From JBJSXJ01 sp044235425 (GTDB lineage: Bacteria > Planctomycetota > Planctomycetia > Pirellulales > Pirellulaceae), in the NCBI GenBank assembly GCA_044235425.1, contig JBIIHW010000020.1, positions 30,459 through 94,458 on the forward strand: a stretch of 64,000 nt of DNA. Reading direction: 5' to 3'. Made by a program: the position numbers and the translations under genes. The notes under the pieces were generated by a model. The model worked only from the letters and a program-made list of their open reading frames with translations, ran no database searches and was not told where the DNA came from. Numbering within the stretch: the stretch's first letter is position 1; each line of letters starts with the position of its first letter. Below, one piece after another: positions 1 through 8,811 of this stretch.

Positions 1-717
1 ATCACTCAGGGCAAAGCGCGCGGCAAGCGGAAAAAGGGGAGCCGCTACCACAAGTACAAGTAGGCGCGGCGTAGCTGCCATAGCTTCACCTTCGCTCTGC
101 TTATCACCCCCTCGGGGTATCGAATTCCGCTGCAGATACCGCACTACACCAAGGAGTACTGCGAGGCCCGCGGCATGACTCACTTACGACCGCCGAAGCC
201 GCGGCCAATCAAGATACGAGCATCCGAAGGGCCGTTCGCCGAACATCGGCGATTGTCCCGCTGGCGAATCGGTCTGAAAGCGAAACCACGGACGTATCAC
301 GTCCATCAGGAAACAGCGGATGTCCGCTCGGTAGGCCGGGTGGCTCTGGTGTTTTCGACCATGACAAACGATCTCTGCGCCGCGAAGCCCCAAGACGTCC
401 TAGTACTGATGACGAACGTCACGCACCTGAAAGCCAGGCAGATTGTGGACCTGTACACGTGCCGCTGGCAAATCGAGTTGTTCTTCAAGGAAATCAAATC
501 GCGACTCGGTTTTGACCAATACCGATTCCGCGTGTTTGAGGCGACGCTGGCCTGGGTGGAAATCGCCCTCAGCACAGTGATTTGCCTGGAGACAATGCGT
601 GCGGAAAAACTGGCGGATCGAAAACTCGACGCGAAAGCCAAGGAGTGGTGGCGAGTCCAGCGACTGCATGGACTCTGCGAAGCCGTCATTCAACAAGCCT
701 CGGATAAAAAACGGTGA
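1..717 (+). pseudogene. IS4-family transposase remnant, 5' end outside window
   Basis: One reading frame runs through the whole interval but has a TAG stop at 61-63 and no intact start. Before the stop it encodes a basic segment ending GSRYHKYK. After the stop it reads CHSFTFALLITPSGYRIP and HYTKEYCEARG, wording typical of IS4-family transposases. Near residue 470 bp it has the family Y-(2)-R-(3)-E-(6)-K signature in YTCRWQIELFFKEIK, which carries the catalytic Glu. The stretch between CEARG and the next conserved block is much shorter than in intact relatives, so part of the catalytic core, including the expected second Asp, seems deleted. The element is therefore dead by both a stop and a deletion. 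A start at ATG 175 would give a 180-residue product but no active enzyme. Family call is from motif recognition. Confidence 0.8.
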
Positions 718-791
718 AAACTGTGCAACTTCAAAACTGGCGCTTCGGGCTAGTGGGTGATCCACTCGTGGCGGCGTGACTCACGCTTCGC

Positions 792-835
792 ATGACTCGC
801 CCTCGTTTACGCCAATGACTCGCCCTCGTTTACGC
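792..835. repeat. Two direct copies of a 21-bp sequence in the intergenic region
   Basis: The phrase starting ATGACTCGCCCTCG occurs at 792-812 and again at 815-835, a 23-bp period. It lies in the 213-bp gap between the transposase remnant and the next gene. No gene or terminator is evident in this gap. Confidence 0.7.
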
Positions 836-930
836 TTCGGGCTACGATATCCAGCGTCGGACTTCGTGAACGGTGACTGCTGACTTGATAGCATTCCGCT
901 GTTGCCTCGAGGACACAAAGGGTTGAAGCT

Positions 931-2442
931 GTGACGTGCCAATCTCTGCGCTGGTTGCGAATCGTGATCGTTCGTGCGCTGACGGTAGCGTTCGCGCTAC
1001 TTGTTGTGGAATTCGTGGCTGCCGTACCAGCGGCAGAACCTCAGCCTGATGCAGCCGCGTCCTCGGCTGGTCAAAAACTATTCACGCACCAGTTTCGCGC
1101 TCAGGATCCACTCACCCCAGGCGGTGATGGACTGGGACCGCTGCACAATGAGGTCTCCTGTGCTGGCTGTCATCGACAGAAAGGCATCGGTGGTGCTGGT
1201 CCGCTTCAGAAAAACGTCGACGTCATCATCCGCTTGCCAATCACCGGACAGCAGTCGGAGAAGAGCAGGCAAGAGCGCGCGAGTCGTGCGGCTGACTTGC
1301 ATCCGGGACTCGCAAGTAATCCTAGTCAGGGCGTTGCGACGGTTCTTCATCGCAGTGCCACGACCGAAGGTTATGCGGCCTGGCGGGCGAAGCTGCTAGG
1401 AGCCAAGCTTTCCGATCGCGCGTCGTTCGCGGATGTCGTACGTGCCGAAGAGGCACTGGATGATCGGCTGCGGCGCGCAGCGGGCTCGGTGGAGTTCAAA
1501 ACGCAGGGAGTGGCGATGCAACGTGTGCAGCGTTCCACGCCGGCATTATTTGGCGCGGGGCTCATCGATCAGATTCCTGATGCGGTGATCCGTGAGCAAG
1601 CTCAATCGCTGGCGCATCGTTCACTGGGCATTCAGGGTGTCGTTCCCACGGCGGTGCCGGAGCGGCCGGATCCACTGGGTGATCCGAATCAGATTCAGAA
1701 TCAACCGCGAGCCGTCGCTGGCAAATTTGGTTGGCGAGGCCAAACCGGTTCGCTCCGTCAATTCGTGCTCAACGCCTGTGCCAACGAATTGGGTCTCGAA
1801 ATCCCTAACCATGCTCAGCCGACTCACCCACAGCGCACCGACTACTCACCGCCCGGCTTCGATCTCACTCGACAGCAGTGCGAGGAGTTGATCGAGTTCG
1901 TCGCTCAGCTCCCGCGCCCACGACAAGAGTTACCCTCGGATCCTGCAGATCGACAGTTGGTGGAGCGTGGCGAAGCGTTATTCAATCGTATTGGTTGTGC
2001 CGCCTGTCATGTGAAGAACCTGGGGAATGTCGACGGCCTCTACAGTGATCTCCTGCTGCACGATCTGGGGAAAGATTTATCCGACTTCGCCGGGGCGAAT
2101 CCAAGTCGTCCCTTTTCGAGTGGAGGAATTCCAGGGCTCAATTTCACCTCGATGAATTTCGAGCAATTGGTGCAGTTCTATACGGGCGGAGTGTTTACGG
2201 AATCGCCGGAACTTCGCCAAAAGTGGAAGACACCGCCGCTCTGGGGCGTGCGTGATTCCGCACCGTATTTGCATGATGGTCGAGCGTCAACGTTGGACGA
2301 CGCGATCCGGCTGCACGCAGGCGAGGCCAAGCAGGTGACACAGGCGTACAAAGCTTTGAGCGGTATGGAACGCGAGCAGTTGCTGGCGTTCCTTAAGACG
2401 CTGGCAGCACCCGCGGTGCCGCCCGTGAACTCACCACTTTAA
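931..2442 (+). CDS. Di-haem oxidoreductase (DHOR/DUF1111-like putative peroxidase), secreted
   Basis: A 503-residue protein with a hydrophobic signal peptide (about residues 8-36) ending near VPAAEP. It has two haem c attachment sites, CAGCH at 77-81 and CAACH at 356-360, and the C-terminal family motif WGVRDSAPYLHDG at 438-450 followed by DAIRLHAGEA. These are hallmarks of the di-haem oxidoreductase family, periplasmic c-type cytochromes that may act as peroxidase- or thiol-oxidoreductase-like enzymes; the substrate is not established. The GTG start at 931 is preceded by AAAGGG at about 9 nt. Its 3' end overlaps the convergent S1-domain gene by 12 bp. No partner gene of an operon is seen next to it. 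Function beyond electron transfer is inference. Confidence 0.85.
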   Translation: MTCQSLRWLRIVIVRALTVAFALLVVEFVAAVPAAEPQPDAAASSAGQKLFTHQFRAQDPLTPGGDGLGPLHNEVSCAGCHRQKGIGGAGPLQKNVDVIIRLPITGQQSEKSRQERASRAADLHPGLASNPSQGVATVLHRSATTEGYAAWRAKLLGAKLSDRASFADVVRAEEALDDRLRRAAGSVEFKTQGVAMQRVQRSTPALFGAGLIDQIPDAVIREQAQSLAHRSLGIQGVVPTAVPERPDPLGDPNQIQNQPRAVAGKFGWRGQTGSLRQFVLNACANELGLEIPNHAQPTHPQRTDYSPPGFDLTRQQCEELIEFVAQLPRPRQELPSDPADRQLVERGEALFNRIGCAACHVKNLGNVDGLYSDLLLHDLGKDLSDFAGANPSRPFSSGGIPGLNFTSMNFEQLVQFYTGGVFTESPELRQKWKTPPLWGVRDSAPYLHDGRASTLDDAIRLHAGEAKQVTQAYKALSGMEREQLLAFLKTLAAPAVPPVNSPL

Positions 2443-4281
2443 TCCCAGACCTTCACCACCAGTGGGACGATCAAAGCCGCCTTTGAGTGGTCCGGGGCGC
2501 TTCTTGATCACTGGTTCACGGGGTGCCTCTTCGCCCTCCTCGACCGCAGCCTTGGCGGCCTGAGGAGCGTTCATGAGTGCTTTCAAAGATAGTCCGATGC
2601 GCTGATTCTCTTCATCGATCGTGAGAATCTTGACTTCTACTTCCTGGCCTTCTTGCACGACATTTCCAACTTGATTGACTCGCTGGTGAGCGAGTTCGGA
2701 AATGTGAATCAAGCCTTCGACACCGGGAGCCAATTTCACGAAGGCGCCGAACTTGGCCAGTCGAGTGACGGGACCACGCACGGTCGCTCCAACTGGGAAG
2801 CGCGAGTTGATATTTGCCCACGGATGTTCTTGCAAGCTGCGTAGGGAGAGTCCGATCTTGTTTGTCTGTGGATCGAATCGCTCCACGCGCACTTGTACCT
2901 TCTGGCCTTCCTTCAGCACATCGCTGGGATGCTTGACCCGTTCCCAGCTGAGTTGACTGAGATGAATCAATCCATCCGCTCCACCTAAGTCGACGAAGGC
3001 ACCAAAATCTTCGATTTTGCGAACCACGCCCTCACGGATCTGACCGACTTGCAGATCCTGATAGAAGGCTCGTTTGGCATCTTCTTTTTCCCGTTCCAAC
3101 ATGGCACGTCGGCTGAGCACTAAGTTGCGACGCTGCGGATTGGCTTCCGTAATCACGCACAACATCTTCTGTCCGACGAACTCCGCCGTGTCTTCTACTC
3201 GGTAGATGGCAATCTGGCTGATCGGAATGAAGCCTCGCAAGCGATTCACTTCACATTCTAACCCGCCGGTGTTAGCTCCTGTCACCTTCGCCTCGACCAC
3301 CGATCCTTCGCGAATGTCACTCCAGTCAGCGACTTCGACGGAGGCACCTGGAATGACAACTTCATAGAAGCCATCCTCGGCATTGAAACTCTTGATCACG
3401 ACGTCGTACTGCTGACCCGGTTCGGGTGGATCGCGGAACTGACGAGTGGAAGCGACGCCTTCATGGCGGCCATCGAGCGAGAAAAAGACATTGTCGCCGT
3501 GGACGCGTACGATGGTGGCGGAGCGGCGAGAGTCGAGTTCCATCAGGTCGCGCGTAGCACCACCCATAGCGCCACCGGTCGTGAGAAGATCATCAAGCGA
3601 CTGACCGCCCAGTGCGGCGGCCATCTCGGCCTCCAAGTCGGCGGACAAAGCGTCGCGTCGCGAGGGCTTGGGAACGGCCGGTGGCAGGCGCTGTTCGGCC
3701 ACGACGATCGGTTGCTTTTTTTTCTGAGGACCAGAACCACGCGGCGGTCGCTCTCGCCTCTCACCGACCGTCACCGCGCCTCCTTCGGGCACTGGCACAG
3801 GAGCGGCCGCTCGCGCTGCTTCCGAGAGCGGAGCGGGGGCAGGAGCCACGGGCGAACTGGCAACGGGTACCGCAGGAGTCTCGGCGCCGGTAGCAGAGGA
3901 TTCGGTAGCAGAGGATTCGGTAGCAGAGGATTCGGTAGCAGAGGATTCGGTAGCAGAGGATTCGGTAGCAGAGGATTCGATGGCAGAGGGTTCGGTGGCA
4001 GGTGATTCAGTGACAGCGGCGGGCAGTGCGGGAGCCACGGTGGCGTCAGCGGGTTTCGCGGGCGAGGGACGTGGTGGGAGAGGCGTAGCCGGTCGAACGG
4101 GGCGAGCGATCGGCTGCGCGGCGGCAGCGGGGCCCGTCGGGCGACTGGTGAAATGACGCCGCTCGCCACCCGTAGCACCCAGTGGCAATCGGCTGGCCAG
4201 AGGTCCGGGCGCCGAGGCTGGCTTGGCGCTGGAGTCGTTGGTTTCGTTCGCTTCGTTCTTCTCGTTTTGCTCTGACGTCAT
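2431..4281 (-). CDS. S1 RNA-binding domain protein (ribosomal protein S1-like)
   Basis: A 616-residue protein with a long disordered N-terminus rich in Ala, Pro and Ser (about 1-245) and four S1/OB-fold domains at roughly 250-318, 317-385, 407-476 and 484-563. The last two are most canonical, with GAFVDLGGADGLIHLSQL and GAFVKLAPGVEGLIHISEL. S1 domains bind single-stranded RNA, so a role in translation initiation or RNA metabolism is likely. Between about 99 and 129 lies a perfect five-residue minisatellite (ESSAT repeats). I chose ATG 4281 because GGGAT lies about 8 nt upstream; a TTG 27 bp further upstream is possible. Ribosomal protein S1 usually has more S1 domains and less N-terminal disorder, so this may be an accessory S1 protein rather than rpsA. 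Confidence 0.85.
   Translation of the reverse strand: MTSEQNEKNEANETNDSSAKPASAPGPLASRLPLGATGGERRHFTSRPTGPAAAAQPIARPVRPATPLPPRPSPAKPADATVAPALPAAVTESPATEPSAIESSATESSATESSATESSATESSATESSATGAETPAVPVASSPVAPAPAPLSEAARAAAPVPVPEGGAVTVGERRERPPRGSGPQKKKQPIVVAEQRLPPAVPKPSRRDALSADLEAEMAAALGGQSLDDLLTTGGAMGGATRDLMELDSRRSATIVRVHGDNVFFSLDGRHEGVASTRQFRDPPEPGQQYDVVIKSFNAEDGFYEVVIPGASVEVADWSDIREGSVVEAKVTGANTGGLECEVNRLRGFIPISQIAIYRVEDTAEFVGQKMLCVITEANPQRRNLVLSRRAMLEREKEDAKRAFYQDLQVGQIREGVVRKIEDFGAFVDLGGADGLIHLSQLSWERVKHPSDVLKEGQKVQVRVERFDPQTNKIGLSLRSLQEHPWANINSRFPVGATVRGPVTRLAKFGAFVKLAPGVEGLIHISELAHQRVNQVGNVVQEGQEVEVKILTIDEENQRIGLSLKALMNAPQAAKAAVEEGEEAPREPVIKKRPGPLKGGFDRPTGGEGLGLKW
3889..3978. repeat. 15-bp coding minisatellite, six units
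   Basis: The unit GGTAGCAGAGGATTC repeats six times without a mismatch in the + orientation. On the coding (minus) strand each unit adds five residues of the ESSAT type to the disordered N-terminus of the S1-domain protein. The near-perfect identity of units implies recent expansion by slippage or unequal recombination. Confidence 0.9.
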
Positions 4282-4387
4282 CGCTCGATCCCTAACAGGT
4301 CTCTGCAAAAAAATGGAAGGGATAGTTTAACAGCGGCTGGAGTGCTCTGGTAGTGACGAGCGGCGAGTAGCGGTAGAATCGGCCGAC

Positions 4388-5050
4388 ATGAATTCCAGCA
4401 CTCCGATTCCCATTTTCGACCCGACTCGCTACGCCCCGTGCCTCCACGGCCTGCTCACCCCTCTGCCGCTCAACGAACTCCTCTTCCCCGATCCGCGAAC
4501 GGTACCTCCGACTGGTACGGCAGAAGAGCGTCGTCGGTTCCGCGAAAACCTGGAGCGATTGACGGTGGAGCAGTTGGCGGGAGGACGACCAGTAGCCGAT
4601 CAACAAAAGCTCCGCTGCTGCCTGTCTGCCCTGTGGCTTTTACACGATTTTCCCGACGAATCGCATCGCATCAGTCAGGAAATTGAGACGCCCGAGGGCA
4701 GTTATTGGCATGGCATCATGCATCGTCGGGAGGGCGATTTTGGGAATGCGAAATATTGGTTTCGGCGAGTGGGAAGGCATCGGCTCTGGGAGTCGCTGAT
4801 GCCGCAGGCTCGGCAGATGATTTGCGGCTCGTCCCCGAGTGCCGCTGGGACCGATGCGGACTCGCGGTCGCCCTTGGGGAGTGAGGATCGAGCTTTGTCG
4901 GCCTGGCTGGAACGCCCCACCTGGGACTCGCTGAGCTTGGTAGATTTGTGTGAGCGGGCGACGGCGAGCGGTGAAGCGGCACTGACGATGAGCCTCCGAA
5001 GACTGACTCAACTGGAGTGGTTGGCCTGGTTTGATTTTTGTTATCAGTAG
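4388..5050 (+). CDS. Conserved planctomycete hypothetical protein
   Basis: A 220-residue soluble protein with no signal peptide or membrane segment. It is mixed alpha/beta-looking, with a recognisable central block GSYWHGIMHRREGDFGNAKY followed by WFRRVGRH, which I recall from planctomycete hypothetical proteins; this recollection is not a search result. It shows no catalytic motif that I can name. It is divergent from the S1-domain gene, with 106 bp between the starts, and lies 9 bp upstream of the next gene on the same strand, so the two are probably cotranscribed. Coding status is supported by codon use and the tight spacing. Function unknown. Confidence 0.75.
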   Translation: MNSSTPIPIFDPTRYAPCLHGLLTPLPLNELLFPDPRTVPPTGTAEERRRFRENLERLTVEQLAGGRPVADQQKLRCCLSALWLLHDFPDESHRISQEIETPEGSYWHGIMHRREGDFGNAKYWFRRVGRHRLWESLMPQARQMICGSSPSAAGTDADSRSPLGSEDRALSAWLERPTWDSLSLVDLCERATASGEAALTMSLRRLTQLEWLAWFDFCYQ

Positions 5051-5059
5051 GGTATTGCG

Positions 5060-5569
5060 ATGGCGTTTCAGTTTCAATGTCCGCGTGGCCATCTACTGGA
5101 AGGTGAACCGTCACAGGCCGGCCAGCCTTGTACGTGTCCGGTGTGCGGCATGCTGTTTCTTATTCCTGCGCCGCTGGCCGCTCCTGTTTCCTACCCTGGT
5201 CCCACAGTCTCGGCGCTGCCACCTGATTATGGGGCCGTCGAACAGCCCAAACCGGAACCCGAACCGGAACCGGAACCCGAACCTGAACCGGCTCCCGCAC
5301 CCGTGCCGCCAAAGCCGCTGCACATACCGTGTCCCAACGACCATGAACTGGAAGTGCCCATCGACATGCTCGGGCAACTGGTCGCCTGCCCACATTGCGG
5401 CGAACAGTTCACGCTCTATGAACGGGACAGCGTGGAGTGGAAGCGGAAGTTTGAAATGGAGCAGGAGCGACGCTGGAAGCGTACGGGCGATTTCTGGTTA
5501 AAGCTGTCAATCTTTGTCGCCGTTTTCGTCCTCCTCGGACTCATCACCTTGATTGCGATGAGCAGCTGA
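5060..5569 (+). CDS. Zinc-ribbon protein with Pro-Glu linker and C-terminal membrane anchor
   Basis: A 169-residue protein with two related zinc-binding-like modules. The first, CPRGHLLEGEPSQAGQPCTC followed by PVCG, is N-terminal. The second, CPNDHELEVPIDMLGQLVAC then PHCG, starts near residue 93. Between them is a Pro-Glu repeat (about residues 65-78) built of 6-bp units, and the C-terminus is a single membrane helix near 148-168. The layout suggests a tail-anchored protein with its zinc modules in the cytoplasm. It is probably cotranscribed with the gene 9 bp upstream. Function unknown; similar zinc-ribbon membrane proteins are common in planctomycetes, from general knowledge. Confidence 0.8.
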   Translation: MAFQFQCPRGHLLEGEPSQAGQPCTCPVCGMLFLIPAPLAAPVSYPGPTVSALPPDYGAVEQPKPEPEPEPEPEPEPAPAPVPPKPLHIPCPNDHELEVPIDMLGQLVACPHCGEQFTLYERDSVEWKRKFEMEQERRWKRTGDFWLKLSIFVAVFVLLGLITLIAMSS

Positions 5570-5576
5570 TGAAGTG

Positions 5577-6252
5577 TGAGTCAGCGAAAGGGCGGAGCCG
5601 TAGCATGCGGTAGCCCGGTGCGCGAGCCGCTGGAGCTCCCGCGCCGTACGTTCTCCGTGATTCGCATTCTTCCGAAACGGCGGAGCCGTGGCATATCGCG
5701 GGTACGGGCGGCGGTTCGGAACGGCGGAGCCGTGGCATTCGATAGCCAGGCGTGTAAACGCCTGGACTCGCCCCACAAACACGTTTTGTGAATCGCGGAG
5801 CGATGACATTGACTTCGCCTTGGCGAGTCCCGCTCGACGCCACACCAATGCCACGGCTCCGCCGTTCCGAATTTTTTATACAAATCGAGAAGAGCGGGCT
5901 GTGCCGAGTACCAGGGGCTCACGCCACCTGGCTATCCAATGCCATCGCTCCGCGATTTCGGAGGCATCGAACGGCGGAGCCGTGGCACATCGCCGGTGCG
6001 GCCGCCGGTTCGAAACGGCGGAGCCGTGGCACATCGCCGATGCGGCCGCCGGTCCGAAACGGCGGAGCCGTGGCATATCGCCGGTGCGGGCGGCGGTCCG
6101 GAACGGCGGAGCCGTGAGATGTCGCCGGTGCGGCCGCCGGTTCGAAACGGCGGAGCCGTGGCATTTGATAGCCAGGGGCGCGAGCCCCTGGTGCTCTCGC
6201 GCCGCAAGTTCTCCGGAATCGCGGAGCGATGACATTGACTTCGCCTTGGCGA
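5577..6252. repeat. Cluster of two-hairpin dispersed elements in both orientations
   Basis: This noncoding stretch is made of short hairpin-forming motifs. Type B' is ACGGC-GGA-GCCGT, seen at about 5677, 5721, 5971, 6015, 6059, 6103 and 6147, and in reverse near 5855. Type B is ATCGC-GGA-GCGAT, seen near 5792 and 6220, and in reverse near 5944. Several are joined by a 12-nt linker (GGCATTYGATAG) to a longer stem of the form CCAGG...CCTGG, for example CCAGGCG-TGTAAA-CGCCTGG near 5746 and CCAGGGGC-GCGA-GCCCCTGG near 6174. Two nearly identical copies of a segment with a GACTTCGCC/GGCGAGTC dyad lie near 5812 and 6236. No gene is credible here; the open frames are low-complexity. Confidence 0.8.
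5971..6165. repeat. 44-bp tandem repeat, five copies of the short hairpin
   Basis: The hairpin ACGGCGGAGCCGT recurs at 5971, 6015, 6059, 6103 and 6147, exactly every 44 bp, separated by a GC-rich spacer containing GCGGCCGCC. A further pair with the same 44-bp spacing is at 5677 and 5721. The copy at 6103 has GTGAGAT in place of GTGGCAT. Confidence 0.9.
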
Positions 6253-6276
6253 GTCAACCGCCACGCAGCGCCAATT

Positions 6277-7217
6277 CCATCGCTCCGCGATTCCGGATTT
6301 CATTGCGGGAAACGGTCGGTGGGCGATGTTCCAGGGGTTGGCACCCCTGGCTATCGAATTCCATCGTTCCGCGATTCCGGATTTCACTGCGGGAGACGGT
6401 CGGTGGGCGATGCGCCAGGGGTTGGCACTCCTGGCTAACCAATCTCATCGCTCCGCGATTCCGGATTTCACTGCGGGAAACGGTCCGTGGGCGATGCTCC
6501 AGGGGCTGGCACCCCTGGCTATCCAATTCCATCGCTCCGCGATTCCGAATTTCATTGCGGGAAACGGTCCGTGGGCGATGCTCCAGGGGTTGGCACCCCT
6601 GGCTATCCAATTCCATCGCTCCGCGATTCCGGATTTCATTGCGGGAAACGGTCCGTGGGCGATGCTCCAGGGGCTGGCACCCCTGGCTATCCAATTCCAT
6701 CGCTCCGCGATTCCGGATTTCATTGCGGGAAACGGTCCGTGGGCGATGCTCCAGGGGCTGGCATCCCTGGCTATCGAATTCCATCGCTCCGCGATTTTGG
6801 ATTTCATTGCGGGAAACGGTCCGTGGGCGATGCTCCAGGGGTTGGCACCCCTGGCTATCGAATTCCATCGCTCCGCGATTCCGGATTTCATTGCGGGAAA
6901 CGGTCCGTGGGCGATGCGCCAGGGGTTGGCACCCCTGGCTATCGAATTCCATCGCTCCGCGATTCCGGATTTCACTGCGGGAGACGGTCGGTGGGCGATG
7001 CGCCAGGGGTTGGCACTCCTGGCTAACCAATCCCATCGCTCCGCGATTCCGGATTTCACTGCGGGAGACGGTCCGTGGGCGATGCTCCAGGGGTTGGCAC
7101 CCCTGGCTATCCAATTCCATCGCTCCGCGATTCCGGATTTCACTGCGGGAGACGGTCGGTGGGCGATGCTCCAGGGGTTGGCACCCCTGGCTATCGAATC
7201 CCATCGCTCCGCGATTC
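6277..7217. repeat. 84-bp tandem array, eleven full units plus a partial one
   Basis: The motif CCATCGCTCCGCGATTC, or a close variant, begins at 6277, 6361, 6445, 6529, 6613, 6697, 6781, 6865, 6949, 7033, 7117 and 7201, a strict 84-bp period. Each unit holds three dyads: ATCGC-TCC-GCGAT, ACGG-T-CCGT in most copies, and CCAGGGG-TTGGCA-CCCCTGG or a close variant. Because 84 is a multiple of three, the array stays open in several frames on both strands, which creates long false reading frames. The array lies between the ends of two convergent genes, about 30 bp from the stop of the downstream minus-strand gene. Confidence 0.93.
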
Positions 7218-7249
7218 GGAAAGAATCCGATTGATCTAATCGCTAATCG

Positions 7250-8575
7250 CTACTTTTTTCCAAGCCCATATGGGACGAGTTTGACGGCTTGCAGATGGAT
7301 GGCTTGTGGTTTATCGGAGGCATTATCTGGTTTGGCCGGTGGCTCGATGCGCAGTCGCAGGGTGCGCTTGCCGCGCTTCTTGATCGCTAAAAAGAGACGA
7401 TCACTGCGAAACATTGTCGGATCACCGGTGCCCAGCAGGTCGACCGATTTTTCCTCTTCTCCGACGCGCACGTAAACTCGACCGCAGGCACCCGGTACGT
7501 CCGTCGAATAACTCACATGAATCTGAAACAGATCGGCTTTCGCAACCTGTAACTCCCACGTCGCCTCATCATCGCTCGTGGACCAGCCATCAATCACTCG
7601 CTCTTTTCCCTGCACGCCAATCGACAATTGCTTGGATTGCAGCTGCACGGTTTCGGGCAATAAATGAAATTCCCCGTTGAGATCCGGTTGTACCAGCAGC
7701 GCTCGAGCACTGGCATTGGCGGCAGCTTGTGCGGCCGCCTCTTCTTCCTCGCGGGCCAACCGCTCCGCTTCCTCCTCCGCCAGCCGCTCCGCTTCAACTT
7801 GCGCGATTCGCTCGCGTTCTACGGACAGTATGTGCCAGCGCCAGCCAGCCAGAAGTGTTCCACATAGCAAAATCAAACCGGCGATGATGACCGCAAAACG
7901 ACCATGTTGCTGCCAGAACGTTGCTGGCTGACTGTTTTCATCGGCATCCGTGAGCGGAGCTGCTCCGGTGCTGGAGAGAGGCTGCGAGGTGCTCGCGGTC
8001 TTCGTGGCTCCGGTCGCTGATCGGTCGCCCGCTCCGCTGCGCGTGGCCGCTCGAGGGCGCATGACGAGTGGCGGACTCGTGGATGGGGCGGGCGATGCCG
8101 GTGCGGAGGCGGGCAGCGGAGCGGCCGCTGGCGGCAGCTGCGGAGCGACGTAGGGTCCGGCATAAGGACCAACGTAGGGTGCGGGCGCTGTGGGATACGG
8201 GGCGGGAGCTACTCCATAGGGCGCCGCTGGCGCGCCGTAGGGTGTGGGCGGGGCGAGCGGATTGTGATGGTGAGAAGCGACACCAGCGAGTCGCTGACTG
8301 TCTCGCAGCACCGCATCGTAGGTCGCCTTGGCGGGCGGCGACAAAAGACATAACTTGGCACTCGCCAGTTCATTCAGCAGTTTCTGAGTGTGTGCCGCTC
8401 GGGGACCGGTTTGATAGCGTCGGACGAGTGCCATGCGGTCGTCGGCGGCTTGTGCGATGCGAGCCGCGTCACTGGCAAACGGAGGCAAGCCCAGCAGTAC
8501 GTAGTGATCCAGGGGGCGCTGGCCGGGAGGGATACCGAGCCATGTCTGGTAAGGATCGAATTCCGTATCGGTCAT
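7250..8575 (-). CDS. Membrane protein with planctomycete DnaJ-like N-terminal domain
   Basis: A 441-residue protein. Residues 1-90 form a DnaJ-like helical module with the phrases RPLDHYVLLGLPPFASD and KLLNELASAKLCLLSP ending in YDAVL, which I know from planctomycete kinases and membrane proteins; the HPD motif of true J-proteins is absent. A Pro/Ala-rich linker with PYG/PYV repeats follows, then one membrane helix (FAVIIAGLILLCGTLLAGW, near 228-246), a short Glu/Arg/Ala coiled coil, and a C-terminal beta domain resembling carbohydrate-binding folds (inference). I chose ATG 8575 because the next 68 upstream codons are Arg-rich and unconserved in look. Possible role: a membrane adaptor linking cytoplasm and periplasm; function unknown. 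Confidence 0.8.
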   Translation of the reverse strand: MTDTEFDPYQTWLGIPPGQRPLDHYVLLGLPPFASDAARIAQAADDRMALVRRYQTGPRAAHTQKLLNELASAKLCLLSPPAKATYDAVLRDSQRLAGVASHHHNPLAPPTPYGAPAAPYGVAPAPYPTAPAPYVGPYAGPYVAPQLPPAAAPLPASAPASPAPSTSPPLVMRPRAATRSGAGDRSATGATKTASTSQPLSSTGAAPLTDADENSQPATFWQQHGRFAVIIAGLILLCGTLLAGWRWHILSVERERIAQVEAERLAEEEAERLAREEEEAAAQAAANASARALLVQPDLNGEFHLLPETVQLQSKQLSIGVQGKERVIDGWSTSDDEATWELQVAKADLFQIHVSYSTDVPGACGRVYVRVGEEEKSVDLLGTGDPTMFRSDRLFLAIKKRGKRTLRLRIEPPAKPDNASDKPQAIHLQAVKLVPYGLGKK

Positions 8576-8811
8576 AAGATCTAATGCCGTATGAGCTGAG
8601 CGGGTGCGAATCGGTGGCCACCAACATGGGTTTCGTCGGACGCTGCCGGTCAGAATATAGTTTATCAACTTTTTCTCACGGTTTTCCTTCTGCGAAAAAA
8701 CGCTGCCACGACGGCGATGGACGTCTCTAGCACCCGGCAAGCGTTGTCGACTACGATACGCAATTCGATCACCTTCCACTCACCGATCTTGCCCCACAGG
8801 AGAATGCTCGC

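Noticed and set aside
3463..4005. 180-residue open frame opposite the S1-domain gene
   Set aside because: It is the antisense of a well-supported gene; its low-complexity GSRGF end is the mirror of the minisatellite.
5971..7217. CRISPR array
   Set aside because: Units are repeats throughout, without unique spacers, and each unit contains hairpins of the dispersed element. No cas genes are present.
5577..7217. Diversity-generating retroelement or retron
   Set aside because: No reverse transcriptase is encoded in the window and the variation between units is not adenine-specific.
5688..7475. A 595-residue open frame (and several long ones on both strands) over the repeat arrays
   Set aside because: The 84-bp unit is a multiple of three and contains no stops in several frames, so long frames appear automatically. 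The translations are pure repeats and the frame at the end runs into the opposite-strand gene.
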